Source: Odiellus spinosus (lineage: Eukaryota > Arthropoda > Arachnida > Opiliones > Phalangiidae). Taken from it: a stretch of DNA of 64,000 bases. The DNA is taken from positions 7,080,175-7,144,174 of the forward strand of contig OY987225.1 of the NCBI GenBank assembly GCA_963920705.1. The letters are read 5' to 3'. A model generated the notes under the pieces. It did no database searches. It was not told where the DNA came from and worked only from the letters and a program-made list of their open reading frames with translations. This document shows, piece after piece, positions 11,564 through 21,467 of the stretch (its first letter is position 1; every line of letters starts with the position of its first letter). Made by a program: the position numbers and the translations under genes.

Positions 11564-14055
11564 AAGTTTGGACACATCTAAGTTCGGACACTTTTACTAT
11601 TTTAATTATCACTGCCGTCTGGTAGTGAATTTTTCCGGCAACCCGGTATTACGGTTTAGCCCTAAACATAAGCTTTCCAAAAAAAAATACAACAAATTCG
11701 TAGGAAGAAGCGTTTCGAAAATGGAGGACGAAGATGGAGGTTCGGTAACTTTTCATAATTAACTTGTTTAAATTTGAGGAATGTTCATCTCATAATCGTT
11801 TTGAATAAGGTCTCTTTTCTTTTCTATCGATTGGATTTGTTAGCGGCTTGGAATTATAGTAGATTTAATCATTATATTTCGATTCATAACCCTAACCCTT
11901 GGCTTTTAAATAAAATATTTGTAAGACACACTTTTTCCGACAGGCTTATGGGGTGTCCGACAGGCTTATGGGGTGGCTAAGTTTGGCCAGTAAGGAAACT
12001 CTTAATATAATGTTAGATTTTCACTTTGAATTTCCGATTACTTTCTTCCGAGTTATATTTTATGTCAAATAAAGTTTATTTAACTATTTTAGGAGATGAT
12101 GAAACAAAGTCGAAGCGTAATTACAATAACTGGAAACTAGAAGATGTAGAAAGAGCTATGGAGGATGTCTCAGAAAGGAGACGTTCTCTCCGAGACGCTA
12201 AGAAACATTATGGGATACCAAGACAAACACCCCACAATAAATTATCTGGAAAAGCTAACTTAAAACCAGTAATTGGTAAGCCCAGAGTTTTATCTGATGA
12301 TGAAGAAATGGAACTAGCCCAGTAGGCAGTGCAAATGTCTCAGATAGGATACGGTCAAACTAAGAGACAGATTCTTGATAAAGTGCAACAGTTGGTGACA
12401 AAAGAGAAGAGACCCTCACCATTAAAGCATAGTCCTAGACCGCCATCCGAATGTAAAATTAAGAAACCCTGAACCTCTTCAACTTGCACGCGCTCAGGCC
12501 TGTACCCCCTCAAAAATAAGCGAATGGTTTAATGGCTTCTTCAACTTTATGTCAAAGCTAGGAATGTTATCCGATTCTGGTAACCGATTGTGGAACTGTG
12601 ACGAGGCGGGATCTTCTCTTTGTCCCAAAACTGGCATTGAAAAATCAAAGAAATGTTTTGCAAATCACTGCAAACACAAGAAACCAGATAACGGTTTTGG
12701 CAGCTGTTTCAGCTGCTGGTAATTATATACCACCTTATCAGCTGTATAGTGGCAGCCGTTTAAACTTCAATTCTTTGGAAAACGGGGTGGAAGGTGCGAG
12801 ATATACTCTGACAAAATCAGGATGGATGACTACAGAAACCTTTTATGGTTGGATTGCTAACCACTTTCTTAAGAGCATTCCACCAATACGTCCTGTCATT
12901 CTATTACTGGATGGGCACAAAAGTCATATTGATTTAGAAGTTAGTAAGCTGTGTGCCAAAAATGAAGTGGAACTTTATTGTTTACCACCACATTCTTCAC
13001 ATATCATGCAGCCGCTGGATGTATCGGTTTTTAAATACGTCAAAAGTAATTGGAAGGTAGGAGTTCAGTCGTACTTAACTCGAAACCCTGGTGCTAGCGT
13101 TAACAAGAAATCATTTGCTGAGGTTTTTAAACACTGTTTGGAACTATGTCAACAGCAACAATTGTAAATGGGTTTAGAGCTAGTGGTATATATCCGGTTA
13201 ACCGTAACGCGATTGACAATTCAAAGCTACAACCTTCAATAATCTTTGACGAAGAACCCACTGAAATTATCAATGAACCTGATGGCCAAAACCTACCAAA
13301 TTCAAATTCACTGGAAAAGGCAAAAATTGAATTTGCTATTTCGAAATTAGAGGAAGGATTGGGTGAATTCAAAATTATGGAGTACAATTTAATGAAAGAG
13401 GAGCTGTATGATTTGCCAGAACCCTTATTCGAGTGTTGGAAAACTCTTTTGGAGCTTCGGCATTGGCTTTGAGTCGGTTCCATCTAGCGTAGAGGAAGAA
13501 ATTTCCCCTAAAAGATTGGATATCTTTAGGAGAATGTCCCAAGAGAATGGACACCACTGATCGTACAACCCCAAAGCAAACTGAAAATTACTGGCGAAAA
13601 CGAAGATTCATCGTGCTTAAAAAGTAAACTTCAGAAATATTGGAAACTTTACCCTAAACACCCGAAACCACGTCAAAAATATTTAAAAACAAACCCAAAA
13701 GAATATTCCAAAAACAAAGTAGAAGACAACGAAGAGATACATCACCAAAAACAACTGAAAACCGAAAGGAGGCTCAGTTAGAAACCTCTACAAGAAAAGA
13801 TGCTGAAGAAGACGACGATGAAAGAGGAATGTCAGAAGTAGATGAACTCTTTGATGGTTTTCAATTTCATAATAGTTCACCAGTTGAAACAAGATACGAT
13901 GGGCCTTCTACATCTAAACGGTCGAAAATTACGCTAATCGAAAGACATGCGAAACCACCGACTAAACCAAGACAGTTAATTGCGTACGAATGTACCTGCA
14001 TTTATACGTATCCAGTTTCGTCATTAAATAAATGAGAATAAGTGTCCACTTTAGT
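11564..14055 (+). mobile_element. Degenerate pogo-like (Tc1/mariner superfamily) DNA transposon
   Basis: A broken transposase reading frame (12026-14035) lies between weak inverted ends: CTAAGTTCGGACACTT at 11578-11593 and the approximate complement of CTAAAGTGGACACTTA near 14040-14053. The left side also has the direct pair AAGTTTGGACAC / AAGTTCGGACAC and a 20-bp direct repeat near 11937-11976. The outer boundaries are uncertain. The element is not mobile by itself, because the transposase has a nonsense codon and at least two frameshifts. Confidence 0.65.
12026..14035 (+). pseudogene. Pogo/Tigger-like DDE transposase, broken
   Basis: The 5' piece (12026-12325) encodes a pipsqueak-type helix-turn-helix ending in an in-frame TAG; the same frame goes on with recognisable transposase sequence to about 12470. 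After a shift, the first catalytic Asp is read in NCDEAG near 12595. A further shift leads to the 12598-13167 frame, which carries LLDGHKSH and QPLDVSVF. The last two Asp residues are 36 positions apart, giving a DD35D arrangement. A final piece (13146-13472) has GFRASGIYPVNRNAI, typical of the C-terminal part of pogo/Jerky-type proteins, and 13829-14035 is an acidic tail. The family is clear; the copy is dead. Confidence 0.85.
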
Positions 14056-14147
14056 TGAGTTTTTGGCTCATTTCCTGGCCTGGCAGCTTAGTTTTTAATA
14101 ATATATAGAGGGATTGTTTAGGTAGTTTTGTGACCTTATGAGGCGTT

Positions 14148-14404
14148 AAGCTGGGTTTTCAAAGGAGCGGGTAGCGGGCAAAAATCCAGCGGGTGCGAGA
14201 AAACGAAAGCGGAGCAAGAATATCTAATCGAGTTAGATCGGAGCGGGTAGCGATTATTTACCCTCTTTCCCGCGATTTACACTCTCTCGCGCAAAAACTC
14301 GCTTTAATGAAAACGGTCTTTTGCTTAGCGGGAGCGAGATATTTCAGTTTTTTCTCGAACCCGCTGGATTTTTGCCCGCTACCCGCATTTTGAAAACCCA
14401 GCTT
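14148..14404. repeat. MITE with about 55-bp terminal inverted repeats
   Basis: The left end AAGCTGGGTTTTCAAA leads into GCGGGTAGCGGGCAAAAATC and CAGCGGGT. The right end is the reverse complement of the same words with a few mismatches. The interior, about 150 bp, is non-coding. Length and structure fit a MITE; the target duplication is not clear. Confidence 0.75.
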
Positions 14405-14690
14405 TGGAGGAGGTAAGGTTATTTCCGGTGCCCAGGTCTAGAGTTAGTTAAAATCGGTTGTTTTTGAGTTTTGAACCTGTTAAGACAGGTTGACAATGTA
14501 AGAGTCCCGCCTTTTTCTTTCACTGTTAATTTTTCCTTCGGACGTTTATCCATCAATATGATCCATCAGTCTCTGGCGGTGCTCGTAGGGCTAGTTTAAA
14601 GATAGCTAGACATCAGAGAACTAGGGTGGTGGCTTCCCATTCCGGACACTTTTTACAAACTGATTGAAAATAGTAGTCACACTAAGGTAC

Positions 14691-14840
14691 CCCAACTGTT
14701 TGACATATTATCCTAACTGTTTGACATATTATCCTAACTGTTTGACATATTATCCTAACTGTTTGACATATTATCCTAACTGTTTGACATATTATCCTAA
14801 CTGTTTGACATATTATCCTATCTGTTTGACATCTTATCCT
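14691..14840 (+). repeat. 21-bp tandem repeat, 7 copies
   Basis: Seven head-to-tail units built on ACTGTTTGACATATTATC, nearly identical, with changes in the last unit. As 21 is a multiple of three, it produces a periodic open frame (PNCLTYY repeated), which I regard as a by-product and not a gene. Confidence 0.9.
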
Positions 14841-14989
14841 ATAGTTTGAACTTTTGCGCGTCTTTTAAACCTGTTTGAAGCTAAAAACACCCGTAAAGTA
14901 ATGAGAAATAGCGTTTTCCCTTCATCAAGTGGTGGTTTCCTATTCCGGACGTTCGATTCTAGTTCCGACATTGCAAGTTTCAACTACGG

Positions 14990-16340
14990 ACACTCGCTTC
15001 TAATGTCCCGGACACCCGCTTCTAATGTCCCGGACACCCGCTTCTAATGTCCCGGACACCCGCTTCTAATGTCCCGGACACCCGCTTCTAATGTCCCGGA
15101 CACCCGCTTCTAATGTCCCGGACACCCGCTTCTAATGTCCCGAACACCCGCTTCTAATGTCCCGGACACCCGCTTCTAATGTCCCGGACACCCGCTTCTA
15201 ATGTCCCGGACACCCGCTTCTAATGTCCCGGACACCCGCTTCTAATGTCCCGGACACCCGCTTCTAATGTCCCGGACACCCGCTTCTAATGTCCCGGACA
15301 CCCGCTTCTAATGTCCCGGACACCCGCTTCTAATGTCCCGGACACCCGCTTCTAATGTCCCGGACACCCGCTTCTAATGTCCCGGACACCCGCTTCTAAT
15401 GTCCCGGACACCCGCTTCTAATGTCCCGGACACCCGCTTCTAGTGTCCCGGACACCCGCTTCTAGTGTCCCGGACACCCGCTTCTAGTGTCCCGGACACC
15501 CGCTTCTAGTGTCCCGGACACCCGCTTCTAGTGTCCCGGACACCCGCTTCTAGTGTCCCGGACACCCGCTTCTAGTGTCCCGGACACCCGCTTCTAGTGT
15601 CCCGGACACCCGCTTCTAGTGTCCCGGACACCCGCTTCTAGTGTCCCGGACACCCGCTTCTAGTGTCCCGGACACCCGCTTCTAGTGTCCCGGACACCCG
15701 CTTCTAGTGTCCCGGACACCCGCTTCTAGTGTCCCGGACACCCGCTTCTAGTGTCCCGGACACCCGCTTCTAGTGTCCCGGACACCCGCTTCTAGTGTCC
15801 CGGACACCCGCTTCTAGTGTCCCGGACACCCGCTTCTAGTGTCCCGGACACCCGCTTCTAGTGTCCCGGACACCCGCTTCTAGTGTCCCGGACACCCGCT
15901 TCTAGTGTCCCGGACACCCGCTTCTAGTGTCCCGGACACCCGCTTCTAGTGTCCCGGACACCCGCTTCTAGTGTCCCGGACACCCGCTTCTAGTGTCCCG
16001 GACACCCGCTTCTAGTGTCCCGGACACCCGCTTCTAGTGTCCCGGACACCCGCTTCTAGTGTCCCGGACACCCGCTTCTAGTGTCCCGGACACCCGCTTC
16101 TAGTGTCCCGGACACCCGCTTCTAGTGTCCCGGACACCCGCTTCTAGTGTCCCGGACACCCGCTTCTAGTGTCCCGGACACCCGCTTCTAGTGTCCCGGA
16201 CACCCGCTTCTAGTGTCCCGGACTCCCGCTTCTAGTGTCCCGGACACCCGCTTCTAGTGTCCCGGACACCCGCTTCTAATGTCCCGGACACCCGCTTCTA
16301 ATGTTCGGACACCCGCTTCTAATGTCCGGACACCCGTTTT
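14990..16340 (+). repeat. 22-bp satellite, about 62 copies, with block variants
   Basis: The unit is CCCGGACACCCGCTTCTA followed by ATGT or GTGT. About 20 consecutive units carry the A form (to about 15440), then about 38 carry the G form (15441-16276), then the last three return to A and degrade. Single substitutions are rare (CCCGAAC near 15140, GACTCCC near 16224). Degenerate precursor units lie at 14935-14995. Confidence 0.95.
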
Positions 16341-17191
16341 AAATTATAATTTACCAACGTATATTTATACTTTATTCTTAAAGTAAAAGCTTTTCTAACG
16401 CTCATTTTAATCGTATCATGGAAAATAATACGTATCCCACTCCTTGTTCCGCTTAATCAAATAAAAAGAGTTAAAATACCTTGATCCTTAAGTTCCATCT
16501 TCACTGGATATTTTAGGCCTAACTTTTCAAACGCGAAAACGAATTAAAAGCGTCAATGTTTCGAATTTGGCGGGAAAGACGCTTCCAAAGCGCGAGCTCA
16601 CCCGGTGGCTGAGTTTTACCTCTACCGCGTCAAGACCGCGAAAAGGTAGAGCAAAACGGAAAATTCATAGCGCCTCTTTTTAGGACTAAATGGTGGGAAA
16701 ACTTTTGTTTTATTAGTTCGTTAGGTCTTAATCTCCCGAAAGCGCGTAGTTTTAGGTCTTTTAATTAGGTTTCTTCGCGGGTAATTGATGACTAATAATT
16801 AATTAATAATCGAATATCCTGTCGAACCGATGCCACGAATGTATTTTCCGCGTAAAAAAGTTTAAAGTTTCGATAGAAAGTAAGTTTTGTTTCGTACGTT
16901 TTTTCTAAAGAAAATGAGAGCTTATTTTCGAAGTCACGTTTGAAGTCATTCCCCGAATTTGGCACTAATTTAAGCGTAAAAATTACGGTACCCCGTAATT
17001 GGGGTCTTATCTTCTCTACACCATCTCCTACGGTCCTGAAGCGATGTTTTACGGATAGCCCTGAATCCGAGGCTTAAAATAAGGGCTTTTTACATGACAT
17101 AAAGCCAGGAAATTTAAAGATATTCATTTAAAACCAAAACTGTCCGGAATTACAATTGTCCGGAATTGCAAGCCACCACCCTAGTACTACT

Positions 17192-17199
17192 CTCTGGCG

Positions 17200-17232
<33 letters not shown>

Positions 17233-17539
17233 CGGCGTGTAACGTAACGTCTTTACGCCCGGACAGCGGTCGCGATTGCGAACCAGGTGTGGCGCCAAGG
17301 CGTAAGGCCTTGAGCAACTCAGTTATGGTAAGTAACTACGCAGGGATTAGGACTGGGAATTGCCCACGCGACGGAAAGAGATGGGAATGGGGAAGAGGAA
17401 GGACCATTCCGTCGCGGACCATTCGCAACACTCCCTATGGGCAAGGGACCTGCGATTCGAGCAGGACAACACCCAGACCTTGCCACTGAGACGCCAGTTT
17501 ACAGGAGTGCGCCACCACTCCCGGCCTCTGGCGAAGATT
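17192..17539 (-). mobile_element. SINE-like retroposon with 14-bp target duplication
   Basis: A run of about 28 T at 17204-17232 reads as a poly-A tail on the minus strand. CTCTGGCGAAGATT occurs at both 17192-17205 and 17526-17539, directly bordering a roughly 320-bp unit (17206-17525), as expected for a retroposed sequence. Its body (about 17318-17525) matches 58820-59030. No coding capacity is recognised. One caution: a CTCTGGCGAAG word also occurs inside the other copy near 58797, so the duplication may be partly coincidental. Confidence 0.5.
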
Positions 17540-17599
17540 ACCACCCTTAAGGCGGGAGGTCCTACAGTAATATACATTAGCATAATATAGCACAAAATT

Positions 17600-19190
17600 G
17601 GCCTTATTCCTATTCAGCGCCACCTCGGCCGAGCGGCGAAAATTGGAACCATCGAGAGTTGGCACCAATCAAGTTTCGCCATTCTCAGAATTTTTTTCAA
17701 TTTAAAAACATATTTCTGCTATTCGCGAATTTCCCCGCTTCGGCCAAAAAAATGTTTTCTACTAAATATTATTTGAGAGGAGGGAATTAAAACGGCTTAA
17801 AACTTGTTAAAAAAGTTGTGCTTTACAAGATACGTCAATTTTCAAAAGGTAAAAATAAAATAATATTTTAGAAAATTAAAACTTATTTAGCAGGCTAAGC
17901 CTTGGTCTTTTGTTTATAACGTATTCATGCTTTGATACTACATACAAGTTATGCAAGGCGAACTAAATGGGTTACTATTTTAGCATTGCAAGACGAGGAA
18001 GCCTAATTTTGATCATTTTTATTTTATAATAGGTTCATTTATTGTTGGAGAGTAAAGTTTGAACTACCCGCCTGAAGAGAAAACAGGTTTAGTACCCCGC
18101 CGGCATCTAGAAAGGAAAATCATTTTTACTTTATGTTGTTGTCTGAAACAGTTTGATTTTGTAAATCTCGCAATAAAAACATTGTTCTGCATAAAATGGG
18201 CAGTGGTTGTCTCATATAAATCACAATTAACATTCTAATATAAGAATTTAGTTACGGTGATAACGTTTTCTAGCTGCGGAAGCTGATATCAATGGTTCGT
18301 AAGAAAAGAATCAAATTACGGTGGAATGCATTTCTTAAAATTTAATATTGAGAACATGAATTCCGAACCTGAATGCCTGAGACCCAGAAAATATTTGTAA
18401 ACATGTAAAAGTGATATTATTATTGTTGAATAAACTTGATTAGCCACTGGTAGAATACTGTAATTTGATTATTTTCTTACGAACCATTGATAGCGTGTAT
18501 TAAGCTTTCGCAGCTAGAAAACGTTATCACCGTAACTAAATTCTTATATTAGAATGTTAATTGTGATTTAAATGAGACAACCACTGCCTATTTTATGCAG
18601 AACAATGTTTTTATTGCGAGATTTACAAATTCAAACTGTTTCAGACGACAACATAAAGTAAAAATGATTTTCCTTTCTAGATGCCGGCGGGGTACTAAAC
18701 CTGTTTTCTCTTCAGGCGGGTAGTTCAAACTTTACTCTCCAACAATAAATGAACCTATTATAAAATAAAAATGATCAAAATTAGGCTTCCTCGTCTTGCA
18801 ATGCTAAAATAGTAACCCATTTAGTTCGCCTTGCATAACTTGTATGTAGTATCAAAGCATGAATACGTTATAAACAAAGGACCAAGGCTTAGCGAGCTAA
18901 ATAAGTTTTAATTTTCTAAAATATTATTATTTTATTTTTACCTTTTGAAAATTGACGTATCTTGTAAAGCACAACTTTTTTAACAAGTTTTAAGCCGTTT
19001 TAATTCCCTCCTCTCAAATAATATTTAGTAGAAAACATTTTTTTGGCCGAAGCGGGGAAATTCGCGAATAGCAGAAATATGTTTTTAAATTGAAAAAAAT
19101 TCTGAGAATGGCGAAATCTGATTGGTGCCAATTCTCAAATGTTCCAATTTTCGCCGCTCGGCCGAGGTGACGCTGAATAGGAATAAGGCC
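17600..19190. mobile_element. 1.6-kb foldback element with about 720-bp inverted arms
   Basis: Arms 17600-18322 and 18457-19190 are near-identical reverse complements around a 134-bp spacer (18323-18456). The outermost bases are GGCCTTATTCCTATTCAGCG and its complement. The element is flanked on both sides by AATT (17596-17599, 19191-19194), which is either a 4-bp target duplication or an extension of the palindrome. There is no open frame of note. The high arm identity with a few small indels suggests a fairly recent origin or arm conversion. Confidence 0.85.
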
Positions 19191-19625
19191 AATTCCACCA
19201 AATGGATCAAATGAAATAAGACGAATTTAACGAAAGTGGACCAAAGTCATTTTTAATTTCGGTTCAATGCAGCTCAATTTGAGTTATTTTATTTGTTCTA
19301 TTTGGTTGAATTATTTTGGAATTTTCCAATTAGCAGGGGCGTAGGAACGTTTTTAAGATGGGGGGGGGGGGGGGGGGGCAAAATCCGCAAATGTGATGAT
19401 TTTATTGGTTTTGTTCCTACATTGAAATTTATTTTCAAATTCATACCTTTTTCAGATAGGAGAGGGGGGCAAAATATGGTTTTTTCTCCATTAAAAGGTA
19501 TTTTCAATTTTCAAATACGTACGTCCTAGTCCTACCCACAAGTACTGTACAACCCCAAGTATTGTATAATAATATTCAAATAATTCACTGGAGTAGAGAC
19601 AGTTACTACATTTTTAAAAAGAAAC
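19191..19625. other. Unassigned repeat debris with a long G tract
   Basis: No gene. From 19335 there is GGGGCGTAGGAACGTTTTT followed by an unbroken G run (about 19360-19378) and GCAAAA; a similar GGGGGGCAAAATATGG recurs near 19464. GGGGCGTAG plus G-run ends resemble widespread invertebrate DNA-transposon or Penelope-type repeats, but I cannot assign a family. Confidence 0.4.
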
Positions 19626-19782
19626 AGTTTATTAAATGAACGTATTTAGGAGAGCTTTCGGTCATATTTTTGTTATTTTTGTTAATTTTGTTATGTTAGA
19701 GTAGAAAAGGATTGAAAAGGGAGTCAATACTCACTAGTAGTGTAGTACGTCCGTAGGCTCTCCTAAAAACATTTAATAAACT
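19626..19782. repeat. Short inverted-repeat element
   Basis: AGTTTATTAAATG...TTTAGGAGAGC at 19626-19656 is the imperfect reverse complement of 19757-19782, around a spacer of about 100 bp. It looks like a small MITE or the residue of an inverted duplication. Function unknown. Confidence 0.55.
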
Positions 19783-19785
19783 CTT

Positions 19786-20570
19786 TTAACCATGCATTAG
19801 CTGATGATTGACAATGAACTTCGCCTTCCGCCATTTTTATTCACGTTATGTGAATTCGTTTTCGATGAAGTTCGTTAATTAAGCCTTATCTTCATAGTTG
19901 ATAAACTTCCACAAATAAACCACGCTCTGCTACCATTTGTTGGATATTCGTTGAATAAATAATGAAGGCGAATATTGTGAATCAAATTAAATTATTTTAA
20001 TTACTGCATAAACATAAACTGGGTTAGTTTATGTTTAACAAAGAAGGAACGAAAAGCTATAGACGAATTCGGAATTGAAGAGGAACTTCCAGGGGCAGCC
20101 TCCATCGGAGTACACTCTTTACGCTCCGATCTCTTAAGAGATGTCAGTATTGTAGTTCCCATTCTGATCCTATTCTGATTGGCTACGCTATGAAGAGAGA
20201 GACAAACTAGGCAATCGATAATTCCTCCCCTCTACGCGTTTCCCATAGCAGCGGGTGTAATGCGTGGATAGGTACGAGAGCGAGAGATAGAGTGAGGGGC
20301 AGGCGCGCCATCTATTGCGATAATTCATCATTATATTTGTACCTAGCCCCTAGAAGTTGGTTTATGAGTATGGACAGTCAGAATTCGTCAATTAACTGTC
20401 AGCTCTGAAGAAAGGTGAGTGGATTTACCCCAATTGTTACTAGCAAACTGTCTCGCCAAATCGTCATAAATAATCACGAATTATGCATTATTAAAGAAAC
20501 CAATTGTAAGTGACGAAATAAAATTATTATTGTTCCTTTTAATTACGATGTCAGTTTCATTTATTTGACA
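19786..20570 (-). mobile_element. Truncated copia 5' end (LTR, primer site, gag start)
   Basis: On the minus strand a TGGTAGCAGAGCGTGG primer site (19920-19935) lies two bases inside an LTR-like sequence starting TGTTGGATATTCG at 19938. Downstream, an ATG at 19834 opens a short gag-like start (MAEGE...) resembling the MAERE start of copia C, and then the sequence breaks off near 19786. The outer end of the LTR is not defined; 20570 is a guess at a CA end. This is a third copia copy of the same broad group, reduced to its 5' terminus. Confidence 0.5.
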
Positions 20571-20576
20571 ATTCTC

Positions 20577-20768
20577 CTTATCAAGAAAATATAGTCTGAT
20601 CTAAAGAGGTCCTCAAGAACACTACAAAAGACTTCTTGACACAATGAAAGACTTCCCCAAGACCTCTTAAGACTACATAAGCCACTCAAAAGGCTTCCCC
20701 AAGACCTCTTAAGACTACATAAGCCACCCGAAAGACTTCCCCAAGACCTCTAAAGACTAACTTTAGGT
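20577..20768 (-). repeat. MITE-like repeat, copy 3 of 3 (reverse orientation, degenerate)
   Basis: The complement of 797-987 and 9994-10189: it reads CTTCCCCAAGACCTCTTAAG repeatedly and begins with TAGTCTGATCTAAAGAGG. The segment from about 20653 to 20740 is internally duplicated. The end near 20768 has lost most of the inverted terminus. Confidence 0.55.
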
Positions 20769-20917
20769 GGGTCCTTGGTTGATTCTTAAATCTTAATCAA
20801 TCGGGTATTGATTGATAACTTTTTACTTTGTGTTTGGTTGCCAAATTGAATTACTTCGATTTGGGGTCACCCCTTTCAAAAATTCTAAAGAAACGGTTAC
20901 AATTTGAACGTGCAACG

Positions 20918-21236
20918 TGGGTTCTTAATTTTGCCTTGGGGGCATCCGCGTTCAATAAATAATTAAATAAGTACTTCTTTTTAAAGAATAAAAAAAATAC
21001 TAAAGATTTAATTTTCAATTTTTCTCATGACGAGAAGCGTTTACATTTTACATCTTTCTTTTAAAACCGTCCCAACAAGAATGATCTTCTTTTCCTCTCG
21101 GTTTTTCACACGAGAGCGAAAAGATTCACCTCTCCCCTCTTTTGACCACATGTCAATCAATCACATGTCACTTCCAATCCCCTACACTCCTTTTTCATGC
21201 AGGTGGTCCCTTATATGTTTACACATCGTCGTTACA
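20918..21236 (-). repeat. 3' LTR of gypsy A
   Basis: 319 bp, with TGGGTTCTTAATTTTGCC at the low-coordinate edge and CATCGTCGTTACA at the high-coordinate edge. AACG stands just before it and also 7 bp further out, so the duplication could be placed in two ways; equal LTR lengths favour 20918. A purine-rich tract (GCGGAGGGGTGT on the minus strand, about 21238-21249) borders its inner edge and is the likely polypurine tract. Confidence 0.9.
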
Positions 21237-21467
21237 ACACCCCTCCGCTAAAGTGTGTTTTACCCTCATGAAACCACTTTATGTGCCTATAAACATATAG
21301 CCACCAAAAATTTCCAACAACAAATTAATACCCATAATACAAACAAAAAAAAAAAAAAAAACAAGGTTACATATGATCCTATACAGAATAAAACATTTTT
21401 TTTTTTTTTTTAACATAGAAATATAACGTCAATTGTGAATTATTTAATACATATTTCAAATTTCTAT
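21237..21467. other. 3' untranslated segment of gypsy A
   Basis: Between the integrase stop and the 3' LTR. It contains A and T homopolymer runs (about 21343-21361 and 21395-21410) and the polypurine tract. No open frame. Confidence 0.7.

Larger units (their letters stand above)
14621..17184. mobile_element. TIR-bounded non-autonomous element containing satellites
   Basis: The left end (14621-14646) and the reverse complement of the right end (17159-17184) agree at 24 of 26 positions: CTAGGGTGGTGGCTT, a variable triplet, then ATTCCGGA. If the TA in CTAGGG is the target duplication, the ends would fit a TA-inserting (Tc1/mariner-like) family. The interior has no transposase. It holds a 21-bp tandem repeat (14691-14840), a 22-bp satellite (14990-16340) and about 800 bp of unassigned DNA. 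The TTCCGGACAC word of the TIR recurs in the satellite monomer, which suggests that the satellite grew out of subterminal sequence. Confidence 0.6.

Noticed and set aside
14664..14849. Protein gene with PNCLTYY repeats
   Set aside because: A by-product of a 21-bp tandem repeat; no other coding sign.
14990..16340. CRISPR-like regular repeat
   Set aside because: The 22-bp units abut directly without spacers, and the context is eukaryotic.
17166..17489. 107-codon gene starting next to a poly-T run
   Set aside because: Runs through a homopolymer and the SINE-like repeat.
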